Positions 34,586 through 43,898 of a DNA stretch of 64,000 bases are shown here, piece by piece. The first letter of the stretch is position 1; the number at the start of each line of letters is the position of its first letter. Both the position numbers and the translations under genes were made by a program. Location: NCBI GenBank assembly GCA_017399065.1, contig JAFQEL010000016.1, positions 62,001-126,000 on the forward strand. The letters are read 5' to 3'. The stretch is from Clostridia bacterium (lineage in GTDB: Bacteria; Bacillota; Clostridia; Oscillospirales; Acutalibacteraceae). The notes beneath the pieces were generated by a model. It made no database searches. It was not told the DNA's origin and was given only the letters and a program-made list of their open reading frames with translations.

Positions 34586-34748
34586 TTGATCACTGTTCGG
34601 ATTGGTGTTTGTGATTTGCTGATTGATTTCAAAGCATATTGAAGACGTAAGCGCAGGTAATACTTTGTGTATTACCGAGCATTACGGCAAAAATATGCAA
34701 AGAAAGCAACAGCAAGACACATACACTTAAATCCGATAAAGTGATCAA
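34586..34748. ncRNA. 163-base nested hairpin, structured RNA or palindromic element
   Basis: The arms pair almost end to end: TTGATCACT (34586-34594) with AGTGATCAA (34740-34748), TCGGATT (34597-34603) with AATCCGA (34730-34736), GTGT-T-TGTG (34605-34613) with CACA-T-ACAC (34718-34726), TTGCTG (34616-34621) with CAGCAA (34710-34715), GCATATT (34634-34640) with AATATGC (34692-34698), CGTAA (34646-34650) with TTACG (34682-34686), and an apical stem GGTAATAC (34656-34663) with GTATTACC (34669-34676). Extended hairpins of this size recall 6S RNA, but a small palindromic insertion is equally possible. It lies between the ylbF stop and mutS. The strand is undecided. Confidence 0.6.
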
Positions 34749-34751
34749 CGA

Positions 34752-35165
34752 TTAGTGGCAGTCGCTGTTGCAGGATGAGCAGTTACCGCCGCAGCTGTGC
34801 TCCTGAGGAGGCTCGCAGGTCTCGGGATCTTCACCCTTGATGCACTCTGTGAGGATAGCTACGATGTAGTTCATCATTTCATCGATGTCCATTCTTGCCT
34901 TTTCGTAGTTGATCATATTCTGGTTGTTGAGAACCTTCTCACGAAGGCCCATAAACTCCTCTTCGTATGCCTGGAGCTTCTGCTCGTTAGCGTCCTCTTT
35001 GGAAGCCTCGTGCTGATAGCTCATGTGTGTAAGCTGCATTCTGCCGATAAGCTCGTTGAGTTCGTCGTCCTTCTCATTTACTTCTCTTGCGGCAACAAAC
35101 TTGGCATATCTTTCGTCTGCCTGGATTGCCTTACCGAGTTCTCTTGTGAGTTTGATGATGTCCAT
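34752..35165 (-). CDS. YlbF/YmcA family regulator with cysteine-rich tail
   Basis: This 137-residue, all-helical protein matches the YlbF/YmcA family from MDIIKLTRELGKAIQADERYAKF through the helix pairs to NYIVAILTECI. In Bacillus these proteins form the Y-complex, which directs RNase Y and carries iron-sulfur clusters. The tail here, CEPPQEHSCGGNCSSCNSDCH, has six cysteines, which fits cluster or metal binding. The gene sits between miaB and mutS, as ymcA-type genes often do. The ribosome site is AGGAG. Confidence 0.85.
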   Translation of the reverse strand: MDIIKLTRELGKAIQADERYAKFVAAREVNEKDDELNELIGRMQLTHMSYQHEASKEDANEQKLQAYEEEFMGLREKVLNNQNMINYEKARMDIDEMMNYIVAILTECIKGEDPETCEPPQEHSCGGNCSSCNSDCH

Positions 35166-35224
35166 TTTTTCTTCTCCTAAACTTTTAAAATTGTATTATT
35201 TATAAAATCCCTGACTGTGGGTTT

Positions 35225-36643
35225 TTACCTTGAAATTTCACCGGATAAAATCCAGTTGCGTGCGGCAGTTACCTTTACCTGACAGAAGCTGCCGACAAGT
35301 GATTCATCGCCGGGAAAATCTATCATAACACTGCCGTCAGTTCTGCCCGAAAGGATACCGTCGTTATATTCTTCCGCAAGCACACGGTAGGTCTGACCGA
35401 GCATTTTCTGACAGCGCTGAGAAGCGATGTTCTCCTGCGTCTGAGTCAGCTCACGGAACCATTTACCCTTTTCTTCACGGCTTACGGGGTCAGGCATTGA
35501 AGCCGCCTTTGTGCCTTCTCGCGGTGAATAGATAAATGTATAAAGCGAAGTAAAACCAACCTCTTCAATAAGCGAAAGAGTATCGCGGAATTCCTCATAA
35601 GTTTCACCCGGGAAGCCCACAATTATGTCGCTTGTAAGGCTTAAATCGGGCATAACTTTGCGAGCATAGGCAATAAGAGAAAGATATTTCTCCCTTGTAT
35701 AGCCTCTGTTCATTTCCCTGAGCACACGGTCGTTACCGCTCTGACAAGGAAGATGAAGGTGACGGCTTACCTTTTCGCACTCAGCCATAGCGTCAAGCAG
35801 CTCAAAGGTACAGTCTTTCGGATGAGAGGTCATAAAACGGATTCTGAAGTCGCCCTCTATTGCGTTAATCTCACGCAGGAGCTGAGCAAAGCTCATTTCA
35901 TCACTGCCACGGTTGTAAGAATTAACATTCTGACCGAGTAGCGTAATATCCTTACAGCCCGAGGCAATAAGCTCACGTGCTTCGGCAAGAACATCTTCGC
36001 TGCGTCTGCTACGCTCTCTGCCTCTGACATAGGGCACAACACAGTAGCTGCAGAAATTGTTACAACCGTACATTATCGGAAGCCAGCCTTTGAATGTGCC
36101 GTCACGGTGGACAGGCATACCCTCGGCAATAAAGCCCTCGGTATCGAAAACGTCAAACACGCGCTTGCCGCCGCGGAGCACTTTATATAACAGCTCGGGC
36201 AGACGGTGATGAGAGTGTGTACCGAAAACAAGGTTTACATAAGGATAGCTCTTTTTGATTTTCTGCCAGACGTGCTCCTGCTGCATCATACAGCCGCAGA
36301 GCACAATAATCATATCGGGATTATTGGCCTTAATCGGCTTGAGAGCACCTACGTTACCGAAAACCCTGTCGTGTGCGTGCTCACGTATTGCACAGGTGTT
36401 GTAAAGCACAAGGTCTGCATGCTCGATATTCTCAGTAAAGCTGTAGCCGATGAGGCTGAGCCAGCCCTTAAGACGCTCGCTGTCGGACACATTACCCTGA
36501 CAGCCGAAGGTATGGACATAGGCTAATTTTTTGCCCTCACCCATACGCGCATCAAGCACGGACTTCGCCAGAGCGGCATACTCACGCTGTTTTTTTATAT
36601 CGTCAAAAGGAACGTCAAAACGACGCAAATCCTGCAGTGACAA
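35225..36643 (-). CDS. miaB: tRNA-2-methylthio-N6-dimethylallyladenosine synthase MiaB
   Basis: This 472-residue radical-SAM methylthiotransferase has the N-terminal UPF0004 domain with three cluster cysteines (HTFGCQGNVSD, NTCAIREHA, VLCGCMMQQ). The radical-SAM CxxxCxxC is in NNFCSYCVVPYVRG, and the C-terminal domain is a TRAM domain (about 405-470). The start is TTG at 36643, seven bases after GGAGG. A good promoter lies upstream (36689-36717). Confidence 0.96.
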   Translation of the reverse strand: MSLQDLRRFDVPFDDIKKQREYAALAKSVLDARMGEGKKLAYVHTFGCQGNVSDSERLKGWLSLIGYSFTENIEHADLVLYNTCAIREHAHDRVFGNVGALKPIKANNPDMIIVLCGCMMQQEHVWQKIKKSYPYVNLVFGTHSHHRLPELLYKVLRGGKRVFDVFDTEGFIAEGMPVHRDGTFKGWLPIMYGCNNFCSYCVVPYVRGRERSRRSEDVLAEARELIASGCKDITLLGQNVNSYNRGSDEMSFAQLLREINAIEGDFRIRFMTSHPKDCTFELLDAMAECEKVSRHLHLPCQSGNDRVLREMNRGYTREKYLSLIAYARKVMPDLSLTSDIIVGFPGETYEEFRDTLSLIEEVGFTSLYTFIYSPREGTKAASMPDPVSREEKGKWFRELTQTQENIASQRCQKMLGQTYRVLAEEYNDGILSGRTDGSVMIDFPGDESLVGSFCQVKVTAARNWILSGEISR

Positions 36644-36688
36644 AGTATTACCTCCAAAAGGGACATAAAACCCTATTTTAATTTTTAT

Positions 36689-36717
36689 ATTATACTATAA
36701 ACCTATAAATTTTACAA
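36689..36717 (-). promoter_or_regulatory. Promoter of miaB
   Basis: On the minus strand TTGTAA (36712-36717) and TATAAT (36689-36694) are 17 bases apart, 46 bases before the miaB start. Confidence 0.65.
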
Positions 36718-36760
36718 GTAAATTTATTTGATTTTATTATATTTTTTTATTATATAAATG

Positions 36761-36789
36761 TAGATTTTTCATAATATAAGTGTTATAAT
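36761..36789 (+). promoter_or_regulatory. Promoter of the iol operon
   Basis: TATAAT (36784-36789) has a weak -35 (TAGATT, 36761-36766) 17 bases upstream in a very AT-rich tract. A strong ribosome site (GGAGG) precedes the iolG start. The weak -35 suggests an activator or regulated use. I could not identify an operator. Confidence 0.5.
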
Positions 36790-36827
36790 TTTTTCCGTAA
36801 AAATTATCCGTAACGGAGGTTATAAAA

Positions 36828-37841
36828 ATGAAACAGCTCAACATCGGCATCATCGGTGCAGGCCGTATAGGCAAGCTCCACGCACAGTCAATCTGCTACA
36901 ACGTTCCCACGGCAAAGGTACTCGGTATCACAGACGTTTACAAAGACCATCTCCCCGCTCTCTGCGAAGAGCTTGGCATTGAAAAAATATACGACAGCTA
37001 TGTAGAAATGCTTGAGGACAAGGACATTGATGCCGTCCTCGTATGCTCTTCCACAGATACACACGCAGACATCGCAATCGCCGCTGCAAAGGCAGGCAAG
37101 CACGTATTCTGCGAGAAGCCCGTTGACCTCACACCCGAAAAGGTACAGGCTGTTATTGACACAGTTAAAGAGACAGGCGTTAAGCTTCAGGTAGGCTTTA
37201 ACCGCCGTTTTGACCATAATTTTGCAACAATCCGCAAGATGATTAACGACGGCAAAGTCGGCGATGTTGAGGTTATCAAAATCACATCACGCGACCCCGA
37301 GCCGCCCTCAGCAGAATACGCCGCAGTTTCAGGCGGTATGTTCGTTGATATGACAATACACGATTTCGATATGGCTCGCTTTATGGCAGGCAGCCCCATC
37401 ACTGAGGTTTACGCAAACGCAACCTGCCTTGTTGACCCCGCAATCGGCGAAGCAGGCGACGTTGACACAGCTGTTATTTCACTCAAGTTTGAGAACGGTG
37501 CAATCGGTGTAATCGACAACTGCCGCCGTGCTGCTTACGGTTACGATCAGAGAGTTGAAGTATTCGGCAGCAAGGGTGCAGCTTGTGCAAGCAACGACAC
37601 ACCCTCAAACGTTGTACTTATGGACGAAAACGGCTGCACAGGCGAAAAGCCGCTTTACTTCTTCCTTGAGCGTTATATGCAGTCATTCCGTGACGAAATG
37701 CTTCAGTTTGTTGACGCTGTAATCAACGACAAGGAAGTACCTGCAAACGTTGACGACGGTCTTGCAGCAATCGTTGTAGCACTCGCAGCAAAGAAGAGTG
37801 TTGCAGAAGGCAGACCAGTTAAGGTTTCCGAAATCTATTAA
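36828..37841 (+). CDS. iolG: Inositol 2-dehydrogenase
   Basis: This 337-residue GFO/IDH/MocA oxidoreductase has the Rossmann motif GIIGAGRIGKLHAQS, then VLVCSSTDTHAD, HVFCEKPVDL (catalytic Lys) and IHDFDMARFM (catalytic His/Asp region). It oxidises myo-inositol to scyllo-inosose with NAD+. The iolD and iolE genes directly downstream support the inositol assignment over other sugar dehydrogenases. Confidence 0.9.
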   Translation: MKQLNIGIIGAGRIGKLHAQSICYNVPTAKVLGITDVYKDHLPALCEELGIEKIYDSYVEMLEDKDIDAVLVCSSTDTHADIAIAAAKAGKHVFCEKPVDLTPEKVQAVIDTVKETGVKLQVGFNRRFDHNFATIRKMINDGKVGDVEVIKITSRDPEPPSAEYAAVSGGMFVDMTIHDFDMARFMAGSPITEVYANATCLVDPAIGEAGDVDTAVISLKFENGAIGVIDNCRRAAYGYDQRVEVFGSKGAACASNDTPSNVVLMDENGCTGEKPLYFFLERYMQSFRDEMLQFVDAVINDKEVPANVDDGLAAIVVALAAKKSVAEGRPVKVSEIY

Positions 37842-37862
37842 TTGATAAAGGATTGATTTATA

Positions 37863-39713
37863 ATGAAACTGACAATGGCACAGGCTCTTGTCAAATTCCT
37901 CGACAACCAGTATGTCAGCTTTGACGGTGAGGAAACAAAGTTTGTCAAGGGCATTTTCGGTATATTCGGCCACGGCTGTGTAGTAGGTATCGGCCAGGCA
38001 CTCGAGCAGGGCGGCCACGACCTTACATACTACCAGGGTCACAACGAGCAAGGTATGGCTCACGCCGCAATCGCATTCGCAAAGCAGAGCGACAGAAGGC
38101 AGATTATTGCCTGCACCTCATCTATCGGCCCGGGTGCACTCAATATGGTAACGGCGTGCGGTACTGCAACAGCAAACCGCATTCCCCTGCTTGTACTCCC
38201 CGGCGACACATTTGCCTGCCGTCAGCCCGACCCCGTACTTCAGCAGATTGAGCAACCCACAAGCTATGCTACAACAGCAAACGACGCTTTCAAGGCTGTC
38301 TGCAAATACTGGGACAGAATCGAGCGTCCCGAGCAGCTTATGACTGCTTGTCTCAACGCAATGCGTGTGCTCACAGACTGGGCAGAGACAGGTGCAGTAT
38401 GCCTTGCAATGCCTCAGGACGTTGAGGGTGAAGCTTACGACTACCCCGAATACTTCTTCCAGAAGAGAGTATGGTACCTTGACCGCAGACCTGCAACACG
38501 CAGAGAGATTGATGCTGCCGCAGAGCTTATAGATAAAGCAAAGAAACCGCTTATGATTGTAGGCGGCGGTGTCACCTACTCAGGTGCATGGCAGGCCGCA
38601 CAGTACTTTGCAGAGCGTTTCAACATTCCGATTGGTGAAACTCAGGCAGGTAAGGGTCAGATTCCGTGGGACTGTCCGCTCAATCTCGGCGGTATCGGCG
38701 TAACAGGCGGTGCAGCCGCAAACGTTATTGCAAAGCAGGCAGACCTTATTATTGCAATCGGCACAAGACTTACCGACTTCACAACCTGCTCAAAATGGGG
38801 ATTTGATCCCGATGCAAAGATTCTCAGCATCAACGTCAGCTCATTTGACGCATTCAAGATGGATGCTGTTTCCGTTATAGCAGATGCAAAGATGGCTCTG
38901 CTTGACCTTTCTGCGGCACTTTCACAGAAATATTACCGCAGCGGTTGGGCTGATGAATTTGCAGAGGCCAAAAAGGCATACGTTGAAGAAATGGATGCTT
39001 GCTACAGCGCAGAGCTCAAGGACGGCCTTTCACAGACAAGGGCACTCGGTGAAATCAACAAGCGCATTGCTCCCGATGCAATTGCACTCGGCTCATCAGG
39101 CAGCCTCCCCGGCTGTATGCAGAGGCTCTGGAGATGCACTCAACCCAAGACATACCATATGGAATACGGCTTCTCATGTATGGGTTACGAAATCTGCGGC
39201 GCAGTAGGTGCAAAGCTTGCCGCACCCGACAAAGAAGTATACGCAATGGTCGGCGACGGCAGTTTCCTTATGCTTCACAGTGAGCTTTACACAGCAATCC
39301 AGGAAGGCATCAAAATCAACGTAATGCTGTTTGACAACACCGGCTGGGGCTGTATTGAAAACCTGCAGAATTCTCAGGGCACTGACACATTCGGCACACG
39401 ATTCACGGCACGCAACCCGATTACGGGTCTGCTTGACGGTGAAATCGTACCGATTGACTTTGCAAAGTGTGCAGAGGGTTACGGCTGTAAGACATACACA
39501 GCTACTAATGTTGAAGAGCTTATTGAAGCTATCGAGGACTCCAAAAAGCAGACCGTATCGACACTTATCGATATCAAGGTTGCACACGGCAGTATGAGTC
39601 ACGGCTACGACAGCTGGTGGAGAGTCGGCGTTGCAGAGGTTTCGACAAGCGAAAAGGTACAGGCAGCTTACGAAGATATGGCAGAAAACATTGCCAAGGC
39701 AAGAGAATATTAA
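37863..39713 (+). CDS. iolD: 3D-(3,5/4)-trihydroxycyclohexane-1,2-dione hydrolase
   Basis: This 616-residue thiamine-diphosphate enzyme opens the ring of the diketone to 5-deoxyglucuronate. It has the TPP-family three-domain layout and the IolD blocks [56 protein letters not shown] and [13 protein letters not shown], with a C-terminal ThDP motif at [11 protein letters not shown]...[14 protein letters not shown]. The spacing to iolG is 21 bases, with AAAGGA upstream. Confidence 0.95.
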   Translation: MKLTMAQALVKFLDNQYVSFDGEETKFVKGIFGIFGHGCVVGIGQALEQGGHDLTYYQGHNEQGMAHAAIAFAKQSDRRQIIACTSSIGPGALNMVTACGTATANRIPLLVLPGDTFACRQPDPVLQQIEQPTSYATTANDAFKAVCKYWDRIERPEQLMTACLNAMRVLTDWAETGAVCLAMPQDVEGEAYDYPEYFFQKRVWYLDRRPATRREIDAAAELIDKAKKPLMIVGGGVTYSGAWQAAQYFAERFNIPIGETQAGKGQIPWDCPLNLGGIGVTGGAAANVIAKQADLIIAIGTRLTDFTTCSKWGFDPDAKILSINVSSFDAFKMDAVSVIADAKMALLDLSAALSQKYYRSGWADEFAEAKKAYVEEMDACYSAELKDGLSQTRALGEINKRIAPDAIALGSSGSLPGCMQRLWRCTQPKTYHMEYGFSCMGYEICGAVGAKLAAPDKEVYAMVGDGSFLMLHSELYTAIQEGIKINVMLFDNTGWGCIENLQNSQGTDTFGTRFTARNPITGLLDGEIVPIDFAKCAEGYGCKTYTATNVEELIEAIEDSKKQTVSTLIDIKVAHGSMSHGYDSWWRVGVAEVSTSEKVQAAYEDMAENIAKAREY

Positions 39714-39731
39714 TTGAAAGGATAATGCAAA

Positions 39732-40625
39732 ATGCTTAACAAAGATAAAGTATCACTTGCGATTGCTCCTATAGCATGGACAAACGATGACCTGCCCGAC
39801 CTCGGTGCAGAAAACACCTTTGAACAGTGTGTCAGCGAAATGGCACTCAGCGGCTTCAAGGGTAGTGAAATCGGTAACAAGTACCCCAAAGACGTTGAGA
39901 CACTCAAGCACAAGCTTGACGTAAGAGGACTTTGCATCTGTAACGCATGGTTTTCCTCTCTCCTTCTCTCCGACGGTTACGAGGCTACAATCGAAGCTTT
40001 CATCAAGCACAGAGATTTCCTGCACGCACTCGGTGCAAAGGTAATCGGTGCATCCGAGCAGGGCAACAGCATTCAGGGTAAGAATGTGAGCATATTCGGT
40101 GAGAAGCCCGTTTACACTGACGAGGAGTGGGAGCTTATTGCAAAGGGCTTCAACGAGATGGGCAGACTTGCAAAAGAAAAGGGTATGTATTTCACAGTAC
40201 ATCACCACATGGGTACAGGTGTACAGACAGAGGCTGAAATCGACAAGCTTATGGAAATCACTGACCCCGACCTTGTATATCTTCTTTACGATACCGGTCA
40301 CCTTTCATTCTCGGGCGAGGATGCAATCGGTGTACTTAAGAAGTATGTAAACAGAGTCAAACATGTTCACCTCAAGAGCATCCGTCAGAGCGTCATTGAC
40401 GAAGCTAAGGAAAAGGGCTACAGCTTCCTTGACGCAGTACGTGCAGGCTCATTCACAGTGCCCGGCGACGGTGACTTTGACTTCACACCCGTATTCGATA
40501 TTCTTGCCGAGGCAGACTACGAAGGTTGGGTTGTTGTTGAGGCTGAGCAGGACCCTGCAAAGGCTAACCCCTACGAGTACGCTTGCATTGCAAGAAAATA
40601 TATTGCTGAAAAAACAGGTCTTTAA
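39732..40625 (+). CDS. iolE: Myo-inosose-2 dehydratase
   Basis: This 297-residue xylose-isomerase-like TIM barrel dehydrates scyllo-inosose to the diketone used by IolD. Recognisable blocks are [69 protein letters not shown] and [14 protein letters not shown], which hold the metal ligands. The ribosome site is GAAAGGA. It is followed by a hairpin at 40632-40657. Confidence 0.93.
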   Translation: MLNKDKVSLAIAPIAWTNDDLPDLGAENTFEQCVSEMALSGFKGSEIGNKYPKDVETLKHKLDVRGLCICNAWFSSLLLSDGYEATIEAFIKHRDFLHALGAKVIGASEQGNSIQGKNVSIFGEKPVYTDEEWELIAKGFNEMGRLAKEKGMYFTVHHHMGTGVQTEAEIDKLMEITDPDLVYLLYDTGHLSFSGEDAIGVLKKYVNRVKHVHLKSIRQSVIDEAKEKGYSFLDAVRAGSFTVPGDGDFDFTPVFDILAEADYEGWVVVEAEQDPAKANPYEYACIARKYIAEKTGL

Positions 40626-40631
40626 TAAGCT

Positions 40632-40660
40632 AAGGGCATACTTTACCGTATGCCCTTTTC
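40632..40660 (+). terminator. Hairpin after iolE
   Basis: AAGGGCATAC (40632-40641) pairs perfectly with GTATGCCCTT (40648-40657), followed by a short TTTTC. It probably acts as a partial terminator, lowering expression of the two genes downstream. Confidence 0.6.
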
Positions 40661-40682
40661 ACCTTACGAAAGGTTGATTTAA

Positions 40683-41366
40683 ATGTTTTTATTTGATACA
40701 CACGTACATACCGCAGAATCGAGCACTTGCGGCGAAATACCCGCAAAGGAAATGGTTGAATATTACAGAATTAACGGCTACGACGGAATAATCATAACCG
40801 ACCACTTCAAGCCCTTCGGCGATGACAAGCGTTACGGTCAGCTTGACTGGGAAGGCAGAGTTAACGGCCAGTGGCTCGGTTACGAGCTTGCAAAGGAATG
40901 CGAGACAGACGATTTCACTGTACTCAAGGGCGTTGAGCTTCGCTTCAAGGGTGCAGACAACGACTACCTCGTATTCGGTGCAGACAAGCAGTTTTACCTT
41001 GATCATCCCGATATAACCGAAACAAGCCTTGAGGAATTCAGAAGAGTCATCAACGAGTACGAAGATATACTTATATTCCACGCTCATCCCTTCCGCAACA
41101 ATATGACTGTTGTCAACCCCTACCTTCTCGACGGCATTGAGGTATACAACGGCAATGCGAGCCACAACTCACGCAACAGCGTAGCTTACGAATGGGCAAA
41201 GCTTCACGGCAGAATGATGCTTTCGGGCACAGACAACCATGAGCCTTTCCGCTCAACACCCGGCGGTGTTTACTTTGAAGAAAGACCCAAAAACGAAAAA
41301 GAACTTGTGCAGATGTTAAAAGCACAGAAGTACAAGCTTAAACTGCCCGGAGGTATAATCAAATGA
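40683..41366 (+). CDS. PHP-domain phosphoesterase
   Basis: This 227-residue metal-dependent hydrolase has all PHP motifs: DTHVHTAE (N-terminal HxH), IIITDH, VLKGVELRF, IFHAHPFRN and SGTDNHEP. Members cleave phosphate esters, such as histidinol phosphate or sugar phosphates. The substrate is not known. It overlaps the phosphomannose isomerase gene by four bases (ATGA), so the two are coupled and may act on a common sugar phosphate. Confidence 0.85.
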   Translation: MFLFDTHVHTAESSTCGEIPAKEMVEYYRINGYDGIIITDHFKPFGDDKRYGQLDWEGRVNGQWLGYELAKECETDDFTVLKGVELRFKGADNDYLVFGADKQFYLDHPDITETSLEEFRRVINEYEDILIFHAHPFRNNMTVVNPYLLDGIEVYNGNASHNSRNSVAYEWAKLHGRMMLSGTDNHEPFRSTPGGVYFEERPKNEKELVQMLKAQKYKLKLPGGIIK

Positions 41367-42454
41367 TATTTCCCCTTAAAATGAAAGAAAACCGCGTATG
41401 GCGGCTTTACTACGGCGGTAAACTGATAGATAAGATGAGAGGCTACGCATACGGCGACGGTGAGGACGGTAACTTCCCCGAAGACTGGCTGGCAAGCGTA
41501 GTTGTTGCCGACAACCCCGACAGAGCTGACAAGCCCGCAAAAGAGGGTTTAAGCAAAATCGAGACCGAAGACGGCGGTGAGCTTTATCTCAAAGATTTGA
41601 TAAACTCCGACCCCGAAACATATCTGGGTGAAAAGCACATTGAGAAATTCGGCGTTAATTTCGGTGTGCTTACAAAATTCCTTGATTCTGCAGAGCGTCT
41701 GCCGATTCAGGTACACCCCACCAAGGATGCGGCAAAAAGACTTTTCAACTCCGACTACGGCAAGACCGAATCATGGTACATTCTCGACAGCCGTGTTATT
41801 GACGGCGAAGAGCCTTACATTCTTCTCGGCTTCAAAAAGCCCGTGACAAGTGAAAAGTGGAAAGAGCTTTTTGATAGGCAGGATATGGCAACGATGCAGG
41901 AATATATGCACAAGATTGTTGTTAAGCCCGGTGACGTATTCCTTATCACAGGCGGCACACCCCACGCAATAGGCTCGGGATGTATGCTGCTTGAAGTGCA
42001 GGAGCCGACAGACTACACAATCAGCGTTGAAAAATGCGATATGCGTGGCAATCTTATGCCCGACCACCTTTGCCATATGGGTCTCGGCTTTGAGAAGATG
42101 TTTGAGTGCTTCACATACGAAAATGTGACAAAGGAAGAGCTTCTTAACAGATATGCACTTACATCAACAGTGCTTGAGGAAGGTGACGGATTCAAAAAAG
42201 AGAGTCTTATCACCTACCGCGACACAACCTGCTTTGCACTTAACAGAATCACCGTTGAGAAAGCCTATGAGCGTAAAAGCAGCGGCAGAGCCTGCTGTAT
42301 TGCGATAACAAAGGGCAGCGGTGTGTTCAAGGCAGACGGCAAGGTGCTCGAAGTAAAAGCGGGCGACTGCCTGTTTGAGCCTGCAAAAACAGTTGACTAC
42401 ATAATAGAGGCAAACGAAACACTTGAAGTGCTCGAGTGTATGCCCCCGGCATAA
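41363..42454 (+). CDS. manA: Type I mannose-6-phosphate isomerase family
   Basis: This 363-residue cupin enzyme interconverts mannose-6-phosphate and fructose-6-phosphate. The zinc site is visible: RLPIQVHPTKD (Gln, His), GKTESWYIL (Glu) and LITGGTPHAIGSG (His). A C-terminal cupin half ends with KAGDCLFEPA. Its place after iolG-D-E raises the chance of a role in inositol or sugar-phosphate flow. A cupin isomerase (IolB) is the next step after IolD, and no iolB is present here. That substitution is speculation. Confidence 0.85.
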   Translation: MIFPLKMKENRVWRLYYGGKLIDKMRGYAYGDGEDGNFPEDWLASVVVADNPDRADKPAKEGLSKIETEDGGELYLKDLINSDPETYLGEKHIEKFGVNFGVLTKFLDSAERLPIQVHPTKDAAKRLFNSDYGKTESWYILDSRVIDGEEPYILLGFKKPVTSEKWKELFDRQDMATMQEYMHKIVVKPGDVFLITGGTPHAIGSGCMLLEVQEPTDYTISVEKCDMRGNLMPDHLCHMGLGFEKMFECFTYENVTKEELLNRYALTSTVLEEGDGFKKESLITYRDTTCFALNRITVEKAYERKSSGRACCIAITKGSGVFKADGKVLEVKAGDCLFEPAKTVDYIIEANETLEVLECMPPA

Positions 42455-42520
42455 TGCCGGTTATAATACCTCAATAAATTTGATAAACAGATTTAAAGGT
42501 ATAAAACGAGATAAGCAGCA

Positions 42521-42552
42521 AAAAACGGTCACCCGTGTAGGTGACCGTTTTT
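42521..42552. terminator. Bidirectional terminator between manA and the MerR gene
   Basis: AAAAACGGTCACC (42521-42533) pairs with GGTGACCGTTTTT (42540-42552) around CGTGTA. It serves the two converging transcripts. Confidence 0.85.
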
Positions 42553-42598
42553 ATTGTATTAAGATTCTTCGCAATATTCAGAATGACAGAAATACAGT

Positions 42599-43825
42599 TT
42601 ACCAATCCATAGACAAATAGTACGGACCATCGCGTGATGAATCTACACAATAAGACGCTATATATCTGACCGTATTCGTTTTATCGTTACACGCAAAAAT
42701 CAGAAACCAATATGATTTATCATCCCAATACTCTGCTTGCTCTTTTTTATCGTCATCAGCTAAATAGTAACAAACCCAATCCCCTTTTATTGCCCGGACA
42801 TTGTTCAGATTCAGCTCAAACATTTCACTTTTTGCCGACTCATATTCGTTTTCGGGCAAAATCCACTGGGCAGCAATATCAAAGCGTGGGTCAAGAGGAT
42901 AATCGTGAAAATAATAATACCTTGTAGTATAAGGAATATGATACGGATTTTTACCGTCTTCATCAAGAGCTGATGCAGGTATTTCATCGGGAAAGATACG
43001 CTTTATTTCAGTACCGTAATTATCTTCTACCCATGAATCCAGCACAAGATAATCCGAAACATCGTTTGTATATGATTCGCCTAAAGCGGAACTTAATACA
43101 CAAACCCCAAAAGCACCAAGCCAGCAAGGCACTAACATCAGAGCAAAAAATCCATAGGCATATCTTCGCAGGCTTTTTTTCTTTCTGAAACCGGCATTTT
43201 TTCTGTTAAGCAAAAGCAAAAAGGTTGACAGCAGAATAACAATACCCCAACTGCCAAAAATATGAGCAAAGCCCAAAGAAGCGTATTCACCGAAAAAATT
43301 AAAATGAACATAGCTTTTACAATAACCAACCGCAAAGAAAAACATTGCCGCCAAAGCACTTACAAGATTGATAAAGCCCCAGAAATCTATACCTCTTTTT
43401 TCTAATTTATCTACCCACATCAACTGCAAATCTTCTTTGGGCACCTGTTTATTTTCTGCGGCTGAAGATAACTGTAAACAAAGGCTTTCCATTGTGATTT
43501 TCGTGTCTAAAGGAATATTTTTAAGCTGCTCCAAAACAAGCGTATCACTTTCGATATTCTCTCGCTTTTGCTGTATGAATGCTTCGATTATTGACTTTGT
43601 ATTTTCACCGCCCTGAGATATCTCTTTTATATCAGGTATCGAAAATCCGATTTTACGAAGCAGAGCAATATTCTTAAGGCGGTCAATATCCGACTGCGAA
43701 AATTCTATGTTTTTTCTTCCGCTGTAGTTTTCCTCGATATCGGGTGCTATCAACCCGTTATCGATATACAGTCGCACGGCACGGTCCGTAAGCCCTGTCT
43801 GAGCCAGAACTTCCTTCATTTTCAT
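42599..43825 (-). CDS. Membrane-bound MerR-family regulator
   Basis: This encodes 408 residues. The N-terminus is a MerR winged helix (MKMKEVLAQTGLTDRAVRLYIDNGLI, then LLRKIGFSIPDIKEI) with a dimerisation helix to about residue 125. Three or four membrane helices follow (about 150-255), with an extracytoplasmic domain (about 255-408) rich in Tyr/Trp/Asp. It appears to link an outside signal directly to DNA binding. The start follows AAAGGAGG. Its own promoter has the MerR-style 19-bp spacer carrying a palindrome, so it is probably autoregulated. Confidence 0.85.
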   Translation of the reverse strand: MKMKEVLAQTGLTDRAVRLYIDNGLIAPDIEENYSGRKNIEFSQSDIDRLKNIALLRKIGFSIPDIKEISQGGENTKSIIEAFIQQKRENIESDTLVLEQLKNIPLDTKITMESLCLQLSSAAENKQVPKEDLQLMWVDKLEKRGIDFWGFINLVSALAAMFFFAVGYCKSYVHFNFFGEYASLGFAHIFGSWGIVILLSTFLLLLNRKNAGFRKKKSLRRYAYGFFALMLVPCWLGAFGVCVLSSALGESYTNDVSDYLVLDSWVEDNYGTEIKRIFPDEIPASALDEDGKNPYHIPYTTRYYYFHDYPLDPRFDIAAQWILPENEYESAKSEMFELNLNNVRAIKGDWVCYYLADDDKKEQAEYWDDKSYWFLIFACNDKTNTVRYIASYCVDSSRDGPYYLSMDW

Positions 43826-43851
43826 AAGGCTTCAAGCCTCCTTTCGTGCCG

Positions 43852-43882
43852 ATTATACCGATTTACCTAAGGTAAATGTCAA
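43852..43882 (-). promoter_or_regulatory. MerR-type promoter with palindromic operator
   Basis: On the minus strand TTGACA (43877-43882) and TATAAT (43852-43857) are perfect consensus boxes but 19 bases apart, the over-long spacing that MerR proteins untwist. The spacer holds ATTTACCT-T-AGGTAAAT (43861-43877), a perfect 8+1+8 palindrome. Confidence 0.85.
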
Positions 43883-43898
43883 GCAAAAATTAAAATAA

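Noticed and set aside
36663..36827. Riboswitch upstream of the iol operon
   Set aside because: The stretch is simple AT-rich sequence with two divergent promoters; I see no conserved stem set or terminator that would support a riboswitch.
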